From positions 1 through 36,578 of the forward strand of contig NZ_BJMM01000056.1 in NCBI RefSeq assembly GCF_006539165.1: 36,578 nt of DNA, in the 5' to 3' direction. Origin of the DNA: Streptomyces cacaoi. GTDB taxonomy: Bacteria; Actinomycetota; Actinomycetes; Streptomycetales; Streptomycetaceae. The notes under the pieces are model-generated. The model was given only the letters and a program-made list of their open reading frames with translations, ran no database searches and was not told where the DNA came from. Shown piece after piece: positions 8,719 through 15,724 of this stretch; position 1 is the stretch's first letter, and the number at the start of each line of letters is the position of its first letter. The translations under genes were made by a program, and so were the position numbers.

Positions 8719-8960
8719 GTGGAAAGCTGAGCAAGGCCAAGGACTTCAAGAAGTCGAAGCCCGGTACGTACCTGTCCATCGGCACCACGCTCTTCGGCGC
8801 CGTCAGCGTCGCCAAGCAGGCGAAGAAGGCCCGCCAGGAACAGGACACCCTCCAGCTGATCGACGCGGCGGTCTCCGCCGCCGCCATCGTCACCGGCGTC
8901 GCCCTGCTGGTCCGTGAGCTGCGCCGGATGTCCTCCGACAGCGACGTGCTCGCGGACTGA
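8715..8960 (+). CDS. Small conserved membrane-anchored protein between gatA and gatB
   Basis: An 81-residue product that I do not recognise functionally. The N-terminus is Lys-rich (SGKLSKAKDFKKSK), followed by a weakly hydrophobic stretch (YLSIGTTLFGAVSVAKQ) and a clearer membrane segment (IDAAVSAAAIVTGVALLV), ending in a charged tail. The GTG start at 8715 overlaps the gatA stop by four bases (GTGA), with GAGGAGG upstream, so translation is almost certainly coupled to gatA. From memory, a small ORF occupies the same place in other Streptomyces. It may be a membrane or assembly accessory for the amidotransferase, but nothing in the sequence proves that. Confidence 0.8.
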   Translation: MSGKLSKAKDFKKSKPGTYLSIGTTLFGAVSVAKQAKKARQEQDTLQLIDAAVSAAAIVTGVALLVRELRRMSSDSDVLAD

Positions 8961-8985
8961 CGCGGGAGAGAAAGGTTAAGTTTCC

Positions 8986-10494
8986 GTGACCGTCACCGAA
9001 CTGGTGTCGTACGACGAGGCGCTGGCCTCCTACGACCCCGTGATGGGCCTGGAGGTCCACGTCGAACTGGGCACCAGGACCAAGATGTTCTGCGGCTGCT
9101 CGACCGCGCTGGGCGCCGACGCCAACAGCCAGGTCTGCCCGACCTGTCTGGGCCTGCCCGGGGCGCTGCCCGTCGTCAACAAGAGCGGCGTCGAGTCCGC
9201 GATCCGTATCGGTCTGGCCCTGCACTGCGAGATCGCCGAGTGGTGCCGCTTCGCCCGGAAGAACTACTTCTATCCGGACATGCCGAAGAACTTCCAGACC
9301 TCCCAGTACGACGAGCCCATCGCCTTCGACGGCTACCTGGACGTCCAGCTGGAGGACGGCGAGGTCTTCCGCGTGGAGATCGAGCGGGCCCACATGGAGG
9401 AGGACACCGGCAAGTCCACGCACGTGGGCGGGGCCACCGGCCGTATCCACGGCGCCTCCCACTCGCTGCTCGACTACAACCGCGCCGGCATCCCGCTGAT
9501 CGAGATCGTCACCAAGCCGATCGTCGGCGCCGGGGAGCGCGCCCCCGAGGTCGCCAAGGCGTACGTCGCCGAGCTGCGCGAGCTGATCAAGGCGCTCGGC
9601 GTCTCCGAGGCCCGGATGGAGATGGGCCAGATGCGCTGCGACGTGAACCTCTCGTTGCGGCCGAAGGGCCGGGAGGCGTTCGGCACCCGCAGCGAGACGA
9701 AGAACGTCAACTCGCTGCGCAGCGTCGAGCGTGCCGCGCGCTTCGAGATCCAGCGGCACGCCGCGGTGCTCTCCTCGGGCGGCAGCATCGTCCAGGAGAC
9801 CCGGCACTTCCACGAGGAGGACGGCTCCACCACCTCCGGCCGCGTCAAGGAGGAGGCGGAGGACTACCGCTACTTCCCCGAGCCGGACCTGGTGCCCGTC
9901 GCGCCGTCCCGCGAGTGGGTCGAGGAGCTGCGCGGCACCCTGCCGGAGCTGCCGCGGGTGCGGCGCAACCGGCTGCGCGAGGAGTGGGGCATCACCGAGC
10001 ACGAGATGCAGTCCGTGCTCAACGCGGGCGCCGTCGACCTCATCGTCGCCACCGTGGACGCCGGGGCCCCCGCCGACCAGGCCCGCAAGTGGTGGATGGG
10101 CGAGCTGGCCCGCCGTGCCAACGAGGACGGCGTCGAGCTGCCCGCGCTGTCCATCACGCCGGAGCAGGTCGCGCGGGTGTGCGCGCTCGTCGCCGAGGGC
10201 TCGCTCAACGACAAGCTCGCGCGGCAGACCATCGAGGGCGTCCTCGCGGGCGAGGGCACCCCGGACGAGGTCGTCGACAAGCGCGGTCTGAAGGTCGTCT
10301 CGGACGAGGGCGCCCTCGGCACGGCCGTGGACGAGGCGATCGCCGGCAACCCGGACGTGGCGGAGAAGATCCGCGGCGGCAAGGTCGCGGCGGCGGGCGC
10401 GCTGGTCGGCGCCGTCATGAAGGCCACGCGCGGGCAGGCGGACGCCGCGCGGGTGAAGGAGATGATCATGGAGAAGCTGGGCGTGGAGGGCTGA
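8986..10494 (+). CDS. gatB: Asp/Glu-tRNA amidotransferase subunit B
   Basis: The tRNA-binding and kinase-like subunit that phosphorylates the side-chain carboxyl of the misacylated residue and transfers ammonia to it. The 502-residue length is typical. The N-terminal cradle has MGLEVHVEL and the zinc cysteines CGCS...CPTCLGLPG; RIGLALHC and NFYPDMPK-type motifs follow (here NYFYPDMPKNFQTSQYD). The C-terminal helical/YqeY-like domain begins about residue 370 and includes ARQTIEGVLAGEGTPDEVVDKRGL. GTG 8986 is 25 bases after the small ORF, with a GAGAAAGG ribosome-binding region. A strong terminator follows. Confidence 0.98.
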   Translation: MTVTELVSYDEALASYDPVMGLEVHVELGTRTKMFCGCSTALGADANSQVCPTCLGLPGALPVVNKSGVESAIRIGLALHCEIAEWCRFARKNYFYPDMPKNFQTSQYDEPIAFDGYLDVQLEDGEVFRVEIERAHMEEDTGKSTHVGGATGRIHGASHSLLDYNRAGIPLIEIVTKPIVGAGERAPEVAKAYVAELRELIKALGVSEARMEMGQMRCDVNLSLRPKGREAFGTRSETKNVNSLRSVERAARFEIQRHAAVLSSGGSIVQETRHFHEEDGSTTSGRVKEEAEDYRYFPEPDLVPVAPSREWVEELRGTLPELPRVRRNRLREEWGITEHEMQSVLNAGAVDLIVATVDAGAPADQARKWWMGELARRANEDGVELPALSITPEQVARVCALVAEGSLNDKLARQTIEGVLAGEGTPDEVVDKRGLKVVSDEGALGTAVDEAIAGNPDVAEKIRGGKVAAAGALVGAVMKATRGQADAARVKEMIMEKLGVEG

Positions 10495-10513
10495 ACCTCC
10501 CGCGCGCTCTCCC

Positions 10514-10551
10514 GGGGTGGGGCGGTTGCCGAACGGTGGCCGCCCCACCCC
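10514..10551 (+). terminator. Intrinsic terminator after gatB
   Basis: A perfect 12-bp stem (GGGGTGGGGCGG at 10514-10525 with CCGCCCCACCCC at 10540-10551) can extend inward with wobble pairs to a GAAC tetraloop at 10531-10534. It is followed directly by CTTTTCTTTT-type T-rich sequence up to 10560. It closes the gatCAB transcript. Confidence 0.92.
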
Positions 10552-10572
10552 TTTTCTTTTCCGTTCTTCCGT

Positions 10573-10617
10573 GCCGCCGGCCCGGGTCCGCACCGGCGTA
10601 CGGAGCCGGCCGGCGGC
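10573..10617 (-). terminator. Hairpin terminator for the MBL-fold gene
   Basis: A perfect 10-bp inverted repeat (GCCGCCGGCC at 10573-10582 with GGCCGGCGGC at 10608-10617) starts 11 bases downstream of the minus-strand stop codon at 10629. There is no T tract, as is common in Streptomyces. Confidence 0.55.
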
Positions 10618-10628
10618 GACGGCGGAGG

Positions 10629-11639
10629 TCAGGCGCGGGCGTGACCCGGGTCCGGCACGGAGTGCCCGGAGGTGCGCGCCGCCGCGTGGGTCACGGCGAA
10701 GTCCGCCGCCTCCGTCATGACCTGGGTCATCGGGCGCGGTGGGGTGCCGTCCAGCATCCGGTACTCGCTGCCGAGGGTCACGATGAGCCGCTCCGGCAGG
10801 CCGAGTTCGAGGTGGCCCTCGGCGGCCACCCGGTGTGCGGCCTCCGTGAGCGGTACGCCCCGCGCGTGCAGCGCGTGCGCGCGGTCGCGCAGGTGGGTGA
10901 GGTAGGCGATGTGGGCCCGCAGCCCGTCCCGGTCGAGGACGGGGCCGTGGCCGGGGACGACGGTGGTGGCGCCGGTCTCCAGCACCTCCTGGCAGGCGCC
11001 GATGACGTTCTCCAGCGGGCCCGCCCAGTGCACGGCGTGGTCGCCGGGGTGGTCGGGGGACGAGCCGAAGACGATGTCGCCGGTGAAGACGACGCCGTGG
11101 TCGGGCAGATGGACCGTCAGATCGCCGGTGGTGTGCGCGGGCGGCAGGCTGGTGAGCAGGACGGGCCGGCCGCCGACGGTCAGCTCCAGCTCGCCCCGGA
11201 AGACGGTGGTGGGCCGCACCACCCGGGTGCGCGACCAGTCGAAGTGCCCGAAGTGCCGGGCCAGATAGGCGCCCAGGGTGGACTCCTCGCCCGCTTCCTC
11301 GATCAGCGCGCGCAACTGCTCGGGGCCCGGCTCCAGCTCGATGTGGTGCCGGGCCTCCCGGGTCGCGATGATCTCGGCGCCGGGGAGGACGTCGGCGCCC
11401 CACAGATGGTCGCCGTTGGCGTGGGTGACGACGACGCGGGTCACGTCCGACCCGCCGGGCACGGCGCGCGATGCCGCCAGGAACGCCTCGGCCATCGGAC
11501 GGTCGTACGGGGTGTCGATCCACAGCGCCCCGTCGGCGGAGGCCACCAGTCCGCAGTTGGCCAGCCCCCAGCCGCGCCGGGGCGGGTTCCACAGGTAGAG
11601 GCCGTCGCCCAGAGCATGAAGATCGGAAGGGTAGTGCAT
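10629..11639 (-). CDS. MBL-fold metallo-hydrolase with HxNxDH active-site variant
   Basis: A 336-residue metallo-beta-lactamase-fold protein. The metal-binding motif reads THANGDHLWG: His73, Asn75, Asp77 and His78. The second histidine of the usual HxHxDH is therefore Asn, a variant that, as I recall, is seen in a group of MBL hydrolases. Later ligand motifs are present: HTTGDLTVHL, VFTGDIVFGS and the VVPGHGPV loop. The substrate is unknown; lactonase, esterase or glyoxalase-like hydrolysis are family options. No signal peptide is visible. The ATG at 11639 lacks a Shine-Dalgarno sequence and lies seven bases behind CATAAT (11647-11652), suggesting a leaderless mRNA. It converges on gatB. Confidence 0.9.
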   Translation of the reverse strand: MHYPSDLHALGDGLYLWNPPRRGWGLANCGLVASADGALWIDTPYDRPMAEAFLAASRAVPGGSDVTRVVVTHANGDHLWGADVLPGAEIIATREARHHIELEPGPEQLRALIEEAGEESTLGAYLARHFGHFDWSRTRVVRPTTVFRGELELTVGGRPVLLTSLPPAHTTGDLTVHLPDHGVVFTGDIVFGSSPDHPGDHAVHWAGPLENVIGACQEVLETGATTVVPGHGPVLDRDGLRAHIAYLTHLRDRAHALHARGVPLTEAAHRVAAEGHLELGLPERLIVTLGSEYRMLDGTPPRPMTQVMTEAADFAVTHAAARTSGHSVPDPGHARA

Positions 11640-11652
11640 GGGCCCGATTATG
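11640..11652 (-). promoter_or_regulatory. Candidate -10 box for leaderless MBL-fold mRNA
   Basis: On the minus strand CATAAT (complement of 11647-11652) ends seven bases before the ATG, putting the expected start of transcription on the A of the start codon. The -35 region is weak. Confidence 0.45.
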
Positions 11653-11723
11653 CAGACAGCTCATCAACTCCGCTGCCCCCTCGGTCACTTCCGTAACACG
11701 GCGCTCACGGGGCGCTGCCGCCG

Positions 11724-11767
11724 CACGGGCCCCGGACCGGTGCCGCCGGACCCGGGCCGGGGCCGTG
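11724..11767 (-). terminator. Hairpin terminator after the padR-HAAS operon
   Basis: CACGGGCCCCGG (11724-11735) pairs with CCGGGGCCGTG (11757-11767) with one bulged base, beginning ten bases after the minus-strand stop at 11778. No T tract follows. Confidence 0.5.
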
Positions 11768-11777
11768 CCGTCCGTCG

Positions 11778-12443
11778 TCAGGCCGCGGGGCCGCTCTCCG
11801 GCCGGCGGGCGGTGCGCCACAGCCACACCGAGACGGCGAGCGGGACGACGAACTGCGCGACCGTCAGGGCGGCGATCCCGGGGGCGCCCATCCCGGAGAC
11901 GTCGGTGAGCAGCGCGATCGTGTTCGGCACGGCGATCACCAGCACGGTCACCAGCGTGGCGATCCACCGCCGGCCCACCGGCCAACTCGGCGTGAGCCAC
12001 AGCATCACGACCCCGGCGATGCGCACGACCCCGGTCAGCAGCACAGGCGCCACCAGGCTCAGCGGCGAGGCCACGGCCAGCAGGACGACGGCGCACCACG
12101 GGGAGATCCGCTCCCGGCCGCCGCGCCGGGCCGGGCCGCCGGGCGCGTACCCGGGGCCGGCCGGGGGCGGAACGGCCGGACCGGCGGTCGGATGTCCGGC
12201 GCCCGCCGGGTGCGGCCCCGCCTCGCGCAGCGCTGTGGCCGCGATCGTCCGGGGATCGCCCAGCTCCCGCAGCACCTCCCGGACGGCTGCCGGGTCGCCC
12301 TCGGGGCGTTCGGCCAGCGCCACGTCCACGTGCTCGGCCAGATCGGCGAGCAGCTCCTGTCTGCGTTCCGGCGGCAGTGCGGACGCCTCGCGTTCGACCG
12401 CCGCAAGATACTGCTCCACCGTCTCGTTCCGGGCGGTCTTCAA
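11778..12443 (-). CDS. HAAS-domain (DUF1700-like) membrane protein, PadR partner
   Basis: A 221-residue protein with a soluble helical N-terminus (about residues 1-75: EQYLAAVEREASALPPERRQELLADLAEHV...LGDP) that matches the HAAS/DUF1700 helical signalling domain usually encoded beside PadR regulators. A Pro/Gly/Ala-rich linker (about 80-110) and four hydrophobic segments (about 117-212) follow. The start is TTG at 12443, overlapping the padR stop as TTGA, so the pair is translationally coupled. Family knowledge suggests a membrane-located sensor or regulator of membrane homeostasis working with the adjacent PadR protein; the ligand is unknown. Confidence 0.85.
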   Translation of the reverse strand: MKTARNETVEQYLAAVEREASALPPERRQELLADLAEHVDVALAERPEGDPAAVREVLRELGDPRTIAATALREAGPHPAGAGHPTAGPAVPPPAGPGYAPGGPARRGGRERISPWCAVVLLAVASPLSLVAPVLLTGVVRIAGVVMLWLTPSWPVGRRWIATLVTVLVIAVPNTIALLTDVSGMGAPGIAALTVAQFVVPLAVSVWLWRTARRPESGPAA

Positions 12444-12838
12444 CGCTGCTCCTCGTGCTCGGTGGGGGAGGGGCTCGGGCCCCGGGTGCCGACGAAGTGG
12501 TCGACCGCGTCGCGGAAGTGCGGCCAGATACCGGCGAACTCCTCCAGTGCGGCACGGCCCGTCGGTGTCAGTGCGTAGTAGCGCCGGGGCGGGCCCGACG
12601 ACGACTCCTGCCAGTCGGTGCTGACCAACTCGTCCCGGCGCAACCGGGAGAGCAGCGGGTAGACGGTGCCCTGGCTGGTGGCCATCGGCCCCACGGCGTC
12701 CAGCTCACGCAGCAGTTCGACCGCGTACCGCGGCCCGTCCCGCAGCAGGGCCAGGACGCAGTACTCCAGCACGCCCTTGCGCAGTTGGCTGGCCGCCTTG
12801 CTGGTGTTGGCGCGGTTACCGGCCTCGGCAGGTTCCAT
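12440..12838 (-). CDS. PadR-family transcriptional regulator
   Basis: A 132-residue winged-helix regulator. After a short polar N-terminus the PadR domain runs LRKGVLEYCVLALL...YAVELLRELDAVG...SQGTVYPLLSRLRRDELV, with the wing ending in RRYYALTPTGRAAL. PadR proteins are dimeric repressors that often control their own operon. ATG 12838 is preferred over ATG 12847 because TACTAT (complement of 12846-12851) ends seven bases before 12838, typical of a leaderless mRNA, while 12847 overlaps that box. The palindrome ATGCAATGCAT at 12837-12847 spans the -10 edge and start codon and is a good autoregulatory operator candidate. The downstream partner gene overlaps by four bases. Confidence 0.93.
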   Translation of the reverse strand: MEPAEAGNRANTSKAASQLRKGVLEYCVLALLRDGPRYAVELLRELDAVGPMATSQGTVYPLLSRLRRDELVSTDWQESSSGPPRRYYALTPTGRAALEEFAGIWPHFRDAVDHFVGTRGPSPSPTEHEEQR

Positions 12839-12851
12839 GCAATGCATAGTA
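12837..12851 (-). promoter_or_regulatory. padR leaderless promoter and candidate PadR operator
   Basis: The perfect odd palindrome ATGCAATGCAT (12837-12847, centre 12842) overlaps the -10 box TACTAT (complement of 12846-12851) and the ATG at 12838. PadR binding here would block transcription initiation directly. Confidence 0.5.
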
Positions 12852-12897
12852 CCTTGCCGCGACGAAAGTACCCGAGCCGGTGGTGTCGGGCCCTCTC

Positions 12898-13142
12898 GTT
12901 CAGCCGCCGGATCCCCGTGCCGCGCTGGTCGTACCGGTGCACGGGGGCGCGGTCCGCGGTGACAGCGGTGACAGCGGTGACAGCGGTGACAGCGCCGAGG
13001 TGGTCGGGCAGGCCGGACCGCCGTGCAGCAGGGCGACGGCCCGCCGCCGGGAGGTGTCGCCCCGCGCCGTCCCGTGCAGCCGCGCCCCGTCGCTCACCGG
13101 GGCGCGGCCCGAGGTCTCCCGCGTGGTCGCCGGAGAACCCAC
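12898..13142 (-). pseudogene. Frameshifted, truncated alpha/beta hydrolase (prolyl aminopeptidase-like) remnant
   Basis: On the minus strand one frame from GTG 13142 reads VSDGARLHGTARGD...RRAVALLHGGP, the N-terminus of a proline-iminopeptidase-type hydrolase with its oxyanion HGGP motif. The similarity then continues only in another frame: GLPDHLGAV, a VTAVTAVTAVTA expansion, then DRAPVHRYDQRGTG, the next family motif. One missing base near 13023-13028 explains the switch. After RGTG the similarity stops and the padR promoter begins within about 60 bases, so the catalytic Ser, Asp and His regions are absent. It follows folD by 24 bases. The frameshift alone could be a sequencing error; the truncation could not. 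Confidence 0.7.
12958..12993. repeat. Four tandem copies of the 9-mer GGTGACAGC
   Basis: Perfect copies at 12958-12966, 12967-12975, 12976-12984 and 12985-12993. They lie inside the hydrolase remnant and on the minus strand would encode repeated Val-Thr-Ala. Slippage-type expansion is likely. Confidence 0.95.
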
Positions 13143-13166
13143 CGGCCCCGGCCGGGACCGTGCGTG

Positions 13167-14075
13167 TCAGCCGGACACCGGTGCCCCGGCGCCCAGTTGG
13201 GCCTCGGCCGCGTCCACCGTCTGCTCCAGGAGCAGGGCGATGGTCATCGGGCCGACCCCGCCGGGCACGGGCGTGATCAGACGGGCACGGGCGCGGGCGC
13301 CCGCGAAGTCGACGTCGCCGACGTTGCCCGGGTTGTAGCCGGCGTCCAGGACGACGGCGCCCGGCTTGATGTCCTCGCCCCGGATGAACTCCGGCCGGCC
13401 GACGGCGGCGACGACGATGTCCGCCTCGCGCAGGTGCGCGGACAGATCCACGGTGCGCGAGTGGCAGTAGGTGACGGTGGCGTCGCGGGCCAGCAGCAGC
13501 ATGCCGGCGGGCCTGCCCAGGATGGGGCTGCGGCCCACGACGACGGCGCGGCGGCCCGCGAGTTCCACCTCGTAGGCGTCCAGCAGCCGCAGGATCCCGC
13601 CCGGGGTGCAGGAGACGAAGCCGGGCAGGCCGAAGCCCATGGCCGCGAACGAGCGCATGGTGACACCGTCGACGTCCTTCTCCGGCGCGATCGCCTCGAA
13701 CGCCGCCCGCTCGTCGATGTGCGGGCCGACCGGATGCTGGAGCAGGATGCCGTGCACGGCGGGGTCCTCGGACAGGCCGCGGAGGGTGGCGACCAGCTCC
13801 CCGGTGGTGGTGGCCGCCGGCAAGGCGACCTTGCGGGAGTCGATACCGGCCTTGGCGCAGCGGTTCTGCTTCATCCGTACATAGGTGACCGAGGCCGGGT
13901 CCTCGCCGACCAGGACCGTCGCCAGACAGGGGGCGGTGCCGGTACGGCGGGTGAGCTCCGCGGCGCGCCGAGCGGTGCGGTCCGTCATACGGCGGGCGAG
14001 CGCGGCGCCGTCCATGAGACCGGCGGCGTCGGTCGGGGCGTCCGCGGCCGTGCGGGTGGGGGATGTGCTGGTCAT
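13167..14075 (-). CDS. folD: FolD-family methylenetetrahydrofolate dehydrogenase/cyclohydrolase, divergent paralog
   Basis: This cytosolic enzyme interconverts 5,10-methylene-, 5,10-methenyl- and 10-formyl-tetrahydrofolate, feeding purine and formyl-Met-tRNA synthesis. The 302-residue product keeps the catalytic Tyr65 and Lys69 (YVRMK), Gln113, the PEKDVDG motif at 131-137, the nucleotide-binding VVGRSPILGRPAG and the C-terminal TPVPGGVGPMTIALLLEQT. It deviates from the usual consensus at the substrate loop (QHPVGPHID instead of QLPLPxHID) and at DAGYNPGN (usually DVGIN), so a specialised paralog is plausible. The N-terminal extension of about 20 residues is Thr/Ala-rich. ATG 14075 follows GGGAGG (14080-14085). 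The leader carries a ZTP riboswitch. Confidence 0.93.
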   Translation of the reverse strand: MTSTSPTRTAADAPTDAAGLMDGAALARRMTDRTARRAAELTRRTGTAPCLATVLVGEDPASVTYVRMKQNRCAKAGIDSRKVALPAATTTGELVATLRGLSEDPAVHGILLQHPVGPHIDERAAFEAIAPEKDVDGVTMRSFAAMGFGLPGFVSCTPGGILRLLDAYEVELAGRRAVVVGRSPILGRPAGMLLLARDATVTYCHSRTVDLSAHLREADIVVAAVGRPEFIRGEDIKPGAVVLDAGYNPGNVGDVDFAGARARARLITPVPGGVGPMTIALLLEQTVDAAEAQLGAGAPVSG

Positions 14076-14120
14076 GCTGCCTCCCGGGCGTCGTCGCGGT
14101 GTCGGTGGACACCGGCAGGG

Positions 14121-14202
14121 AACGCCCAGGCGCGCGGCAGGAGGCCGGGTGGCCGGGCCGCTCCCCGGTGGTGCTCCACCTCAGCGCCAGTCACGGCCCG
14201 CG
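14121..14202 (-). ncRNA. ZTP (pfl) riboswitch aptamer in the folD leader
   Basis: Reading the minus strand from about 14200, stem P1 is CGGGCCG (14200-14194) pairing with CGGCCCG (14160-14154). Between the P1 arms lie the conserved GTGACTGGCG, a P2 hairpin GGTGG-AGCA-CCACC and the invariant CCGGGGAGCG. A linker and the conserved 3' pseudoknot segment CGCCTGGGCG (ending near 14122) follow. These are the hallmarks of the pfl/ZTP riboswitch, which senses ZMP/ZTP as an alarm for 10-formyl-tetrahydrofolate shortage and is known upstream of folD. The linker segment GCCTCC is complementary to the folD Shine-Dalgarno GGAGGC, which suggests translational control. Confidence 0.9.
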
Positions 14203-14212
14203 CCCCAGGGTA

Positions 14213-14267
14213 GCCGAGCGCGCGGCGCCCCCACCGCGGGGTGCGGCGGGGACGCCGCGCGCTCGGC
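14213..14267 (-). terminator. Terminator hairpin after the AIM24 operon
   Basis: A perfect 15-bp inverted repeat (14213-14227 with 14253-14267, core GAGCGCGCGGCG) begins five bases after the minus-strand stop at 14273. It separates the AIM24 operon from the riboswitch leader. There is no T tract. Confidence 0.7.
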
Positions 14268-14272
14268 GCCGG

Positions 14273-15007
14273 TCAGCGGTTGGTGAAGATGTTGCCCTGG
14301 TTCTGGCCCACTCCGTACTGCCCCGCCAGACCGCCGAGCTGCGCGTTCTGCGGCGGCAGTTGCTCGCTGGGCTGGACGAGGGCGTAGCCCTGGCCGAGGA
14401 AGGACAGCTCCCAGCCCTCACCGGTGTTGCCGCGCCGCCGCCACACGCCCTGCGAGGAGGTCTGTGCCTGCATCTGGACGCGCAGCGAGGTCGACCAGGC
14501 GACGACGGCGTCCGCGTCGGCGTTGACGTAGGTGTCCGGGGTGACGTTCAGCAGCAGCGGCTCACCCGAGGTCATCAAGGCGACCTTGCCCTGGCCGGTG
14601 ATGGCGAGGTTGTAGGCGCCGGTGCCGGAGATGCCGAACTGGCTGTCCACGGAGATCACTTCGTGGTGCAGCGTGGAGTCCATGGCCAGCACATAGGCGG
14701 CGTCGACGGTGAGCCCGTCCTGTGTCACGTCCACGACGTGGATGTACTGCGCCAGGTTGGCCAGGAAGACGGTGCCCTGCCCGGTGCAGCGCATCAGGTC
14801 CAGATGCTCCTGGCCGTGCCGGCGGCGCCGGCCCTGCGACTCGTACTCCGCGTCGAACTCCAGCAGGCCCTGGTAGGCGACCATCGCGCCCTTGCGGGCC
14901 AGCACGTCGTCGTGACCGGTGAGCTGGACACGCAGCAACTGCGGGTTCTGCACGGCCCAGCGGTCCTGCGTCTGGACCTCCGCATAGCCGAAAAGCGAAC
15001 TCTGCAC
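14273..15007 (-). CDS. AIM24-family protein (third gene of the TerD/AIM24 operon)
   Basis: A 244-residue AIM24-type protein, a family with beta-rich repeats (DUF124-like, TRAP/LUCA7-type fold) whose bacterial function is largely unknown. Typical repeats are visible: VLARKGAMVAYQG, DLMRCTGQGTVFLAN, QFGISGTGAYNLAITGQGKVALMTSG and a C-terminal LSFLGQGYALVQPSE. The GTG start at 15007 has GGAGGGAGA upstream. It starts 18 bases after the second AIM24 gene and is clearly part of the same operon. No signal peptide or membrane helix is seen, so a cytosolic role is likely. Confidence 0.88.
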   Translation of the reverse strand: MQSSLFGYAEVQTQDRWAVQNPQLLRVQLTGHDDVLARKGAMVAYQGLLEFDAEYESQGRRRRHGQEHLDLMRCTGQGTVFLANLAQYIHVVDVTQDGLTVDAAYVLAMDSTLHHEVISVDSQFGISGTGAYNLAITGQGKVALMTSGEPLLLNVTPDTYVNADADAVVAWSTSLRVQMQAQTSSQGVWRRRGNTGEGWELSFLGQGYALVQPSEQLPPQNAQLGGLAGQYGVGQNQGNIFTNR

Positions 15008-15025
15008 GGTTGTTCTCCCTCCCCG

Positions 15026-15712
15026 TCAGCCCCGGACCCGGACCCGGTCGGAGCTGTCCTCGCTCGGCTGGACGACCACGAACCCCTGCCCGGAGAACCC
15101 GATCTGGTACGCCTCGCCGCTGCCCCGGCCGATCAGCGCGCCGGCCTTCATGCTGCGCTTGCCCTTCATCTTCAGACCGCTGGACCAGGCGACGAGCGCG
15201 TCCGGGTCGACATACGTCTCGTCCTCGCCGCGTCCGCAGTCGACGACGATCGGCGCGCCCCGCGAGGTGAGCGCCACCCAGCCGGTGCCCCGCACACCGA
15301 CGTTGAACAGGCCCTGCCCGGCGAACTTCGCCAGGCCCTTGACGCGTTCGACGCCCCACTGGAGGTGTGCGTCGAAGGCGAGGAGGTTGGTGCCGTTCAC
15401 CGACAGCGACTCCTCGGCGAGGTTGACGCAGACGACGTCGGCGCCGTAGTCGGCGAGGTACAGCAGACCGTCGCCACGGCAGAGCATCAGCGGATTGTGC
15501 TCACCCGTCAGCCACTGCGAGGCCATCTGGCGCACGGCCGGCGGATTGGCCTCGTACTGCACGAAGCCCTCGTAGGCGACCATCGAGCCGGGCCGGGCGA
15601 ACAGGTCCTGGCCGGACTGCATGGCCACCTTGACCATGTGCGAGCCGTGGTTCTGCATCCGGGCGGCGACCGGCTGGGCCGCGTAGCCCGCGAGTGCTGC
15701 TGGCTGGTTCAT
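15026..15712 (-). CDS. AIM24-family protein (second gene of the TerD/AIM24 operon)
   Basis: A 228-residue AIM24-type protein with the same repeat architecture as its neighbour: MVKVAMQSGQDLFARPGSMV, LMLCRGDGLLYLADYG, KFAGQGLFNVGVRGTGWVALTSRG and, near the C-terminus, IGFSGQGFVVVQPSEDS. It starts at ATG 15712 with GAGGGGAGC just upstream, 12 bases after the stop of the TerD-AIM24 fusion. The two AIM24 proteins and the AIM24 end of the fusion could assemble together, since similar beta-prism proteins form oligomers; this is inference. Confidence 0.88.
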   Translation of the reverse strand: MNQPAALAGYAAQPVAARMQNHGSHMVKVAMQSGQDLFARPGSMVAYEGFVQYEANPPAVRQMASQWLTGEHNPLMLCRGDGLLYLADYGADVVCVNLAEESLSVNGTNLLAFDAHLQWGVERVKGLAKFAGQGLFNVGVRGTGWVALTSRGAPIVVDCGRGEDETYVDPDALVAWSSGLKMKGKRSMKAGALIGRGSGEAYQIGFSGQGFVVVQPSEDSSDRVRVRG

Positions 15713-15724
15713 GACGGGCTCCCC

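Noticed and set aside
8890..12555. A long minus-strand frame through gatB and the padR region
   Set aside because: It is a shadow of gatB and of the MBL and HAAS genes in another frame and has no domain signature.
12440..12847. padR starting at the upstream ATG 12847
   Set aside because: That codon overlaps the -10 box TACTAT; ATG 12838 fits a leaderless start better. The upstream start would add only three residues.
12958..12993. CRISPR-like repeat array
   Set aside because: The units are 9 bases, directly adjacent and without spacers, and no cas genes are present.
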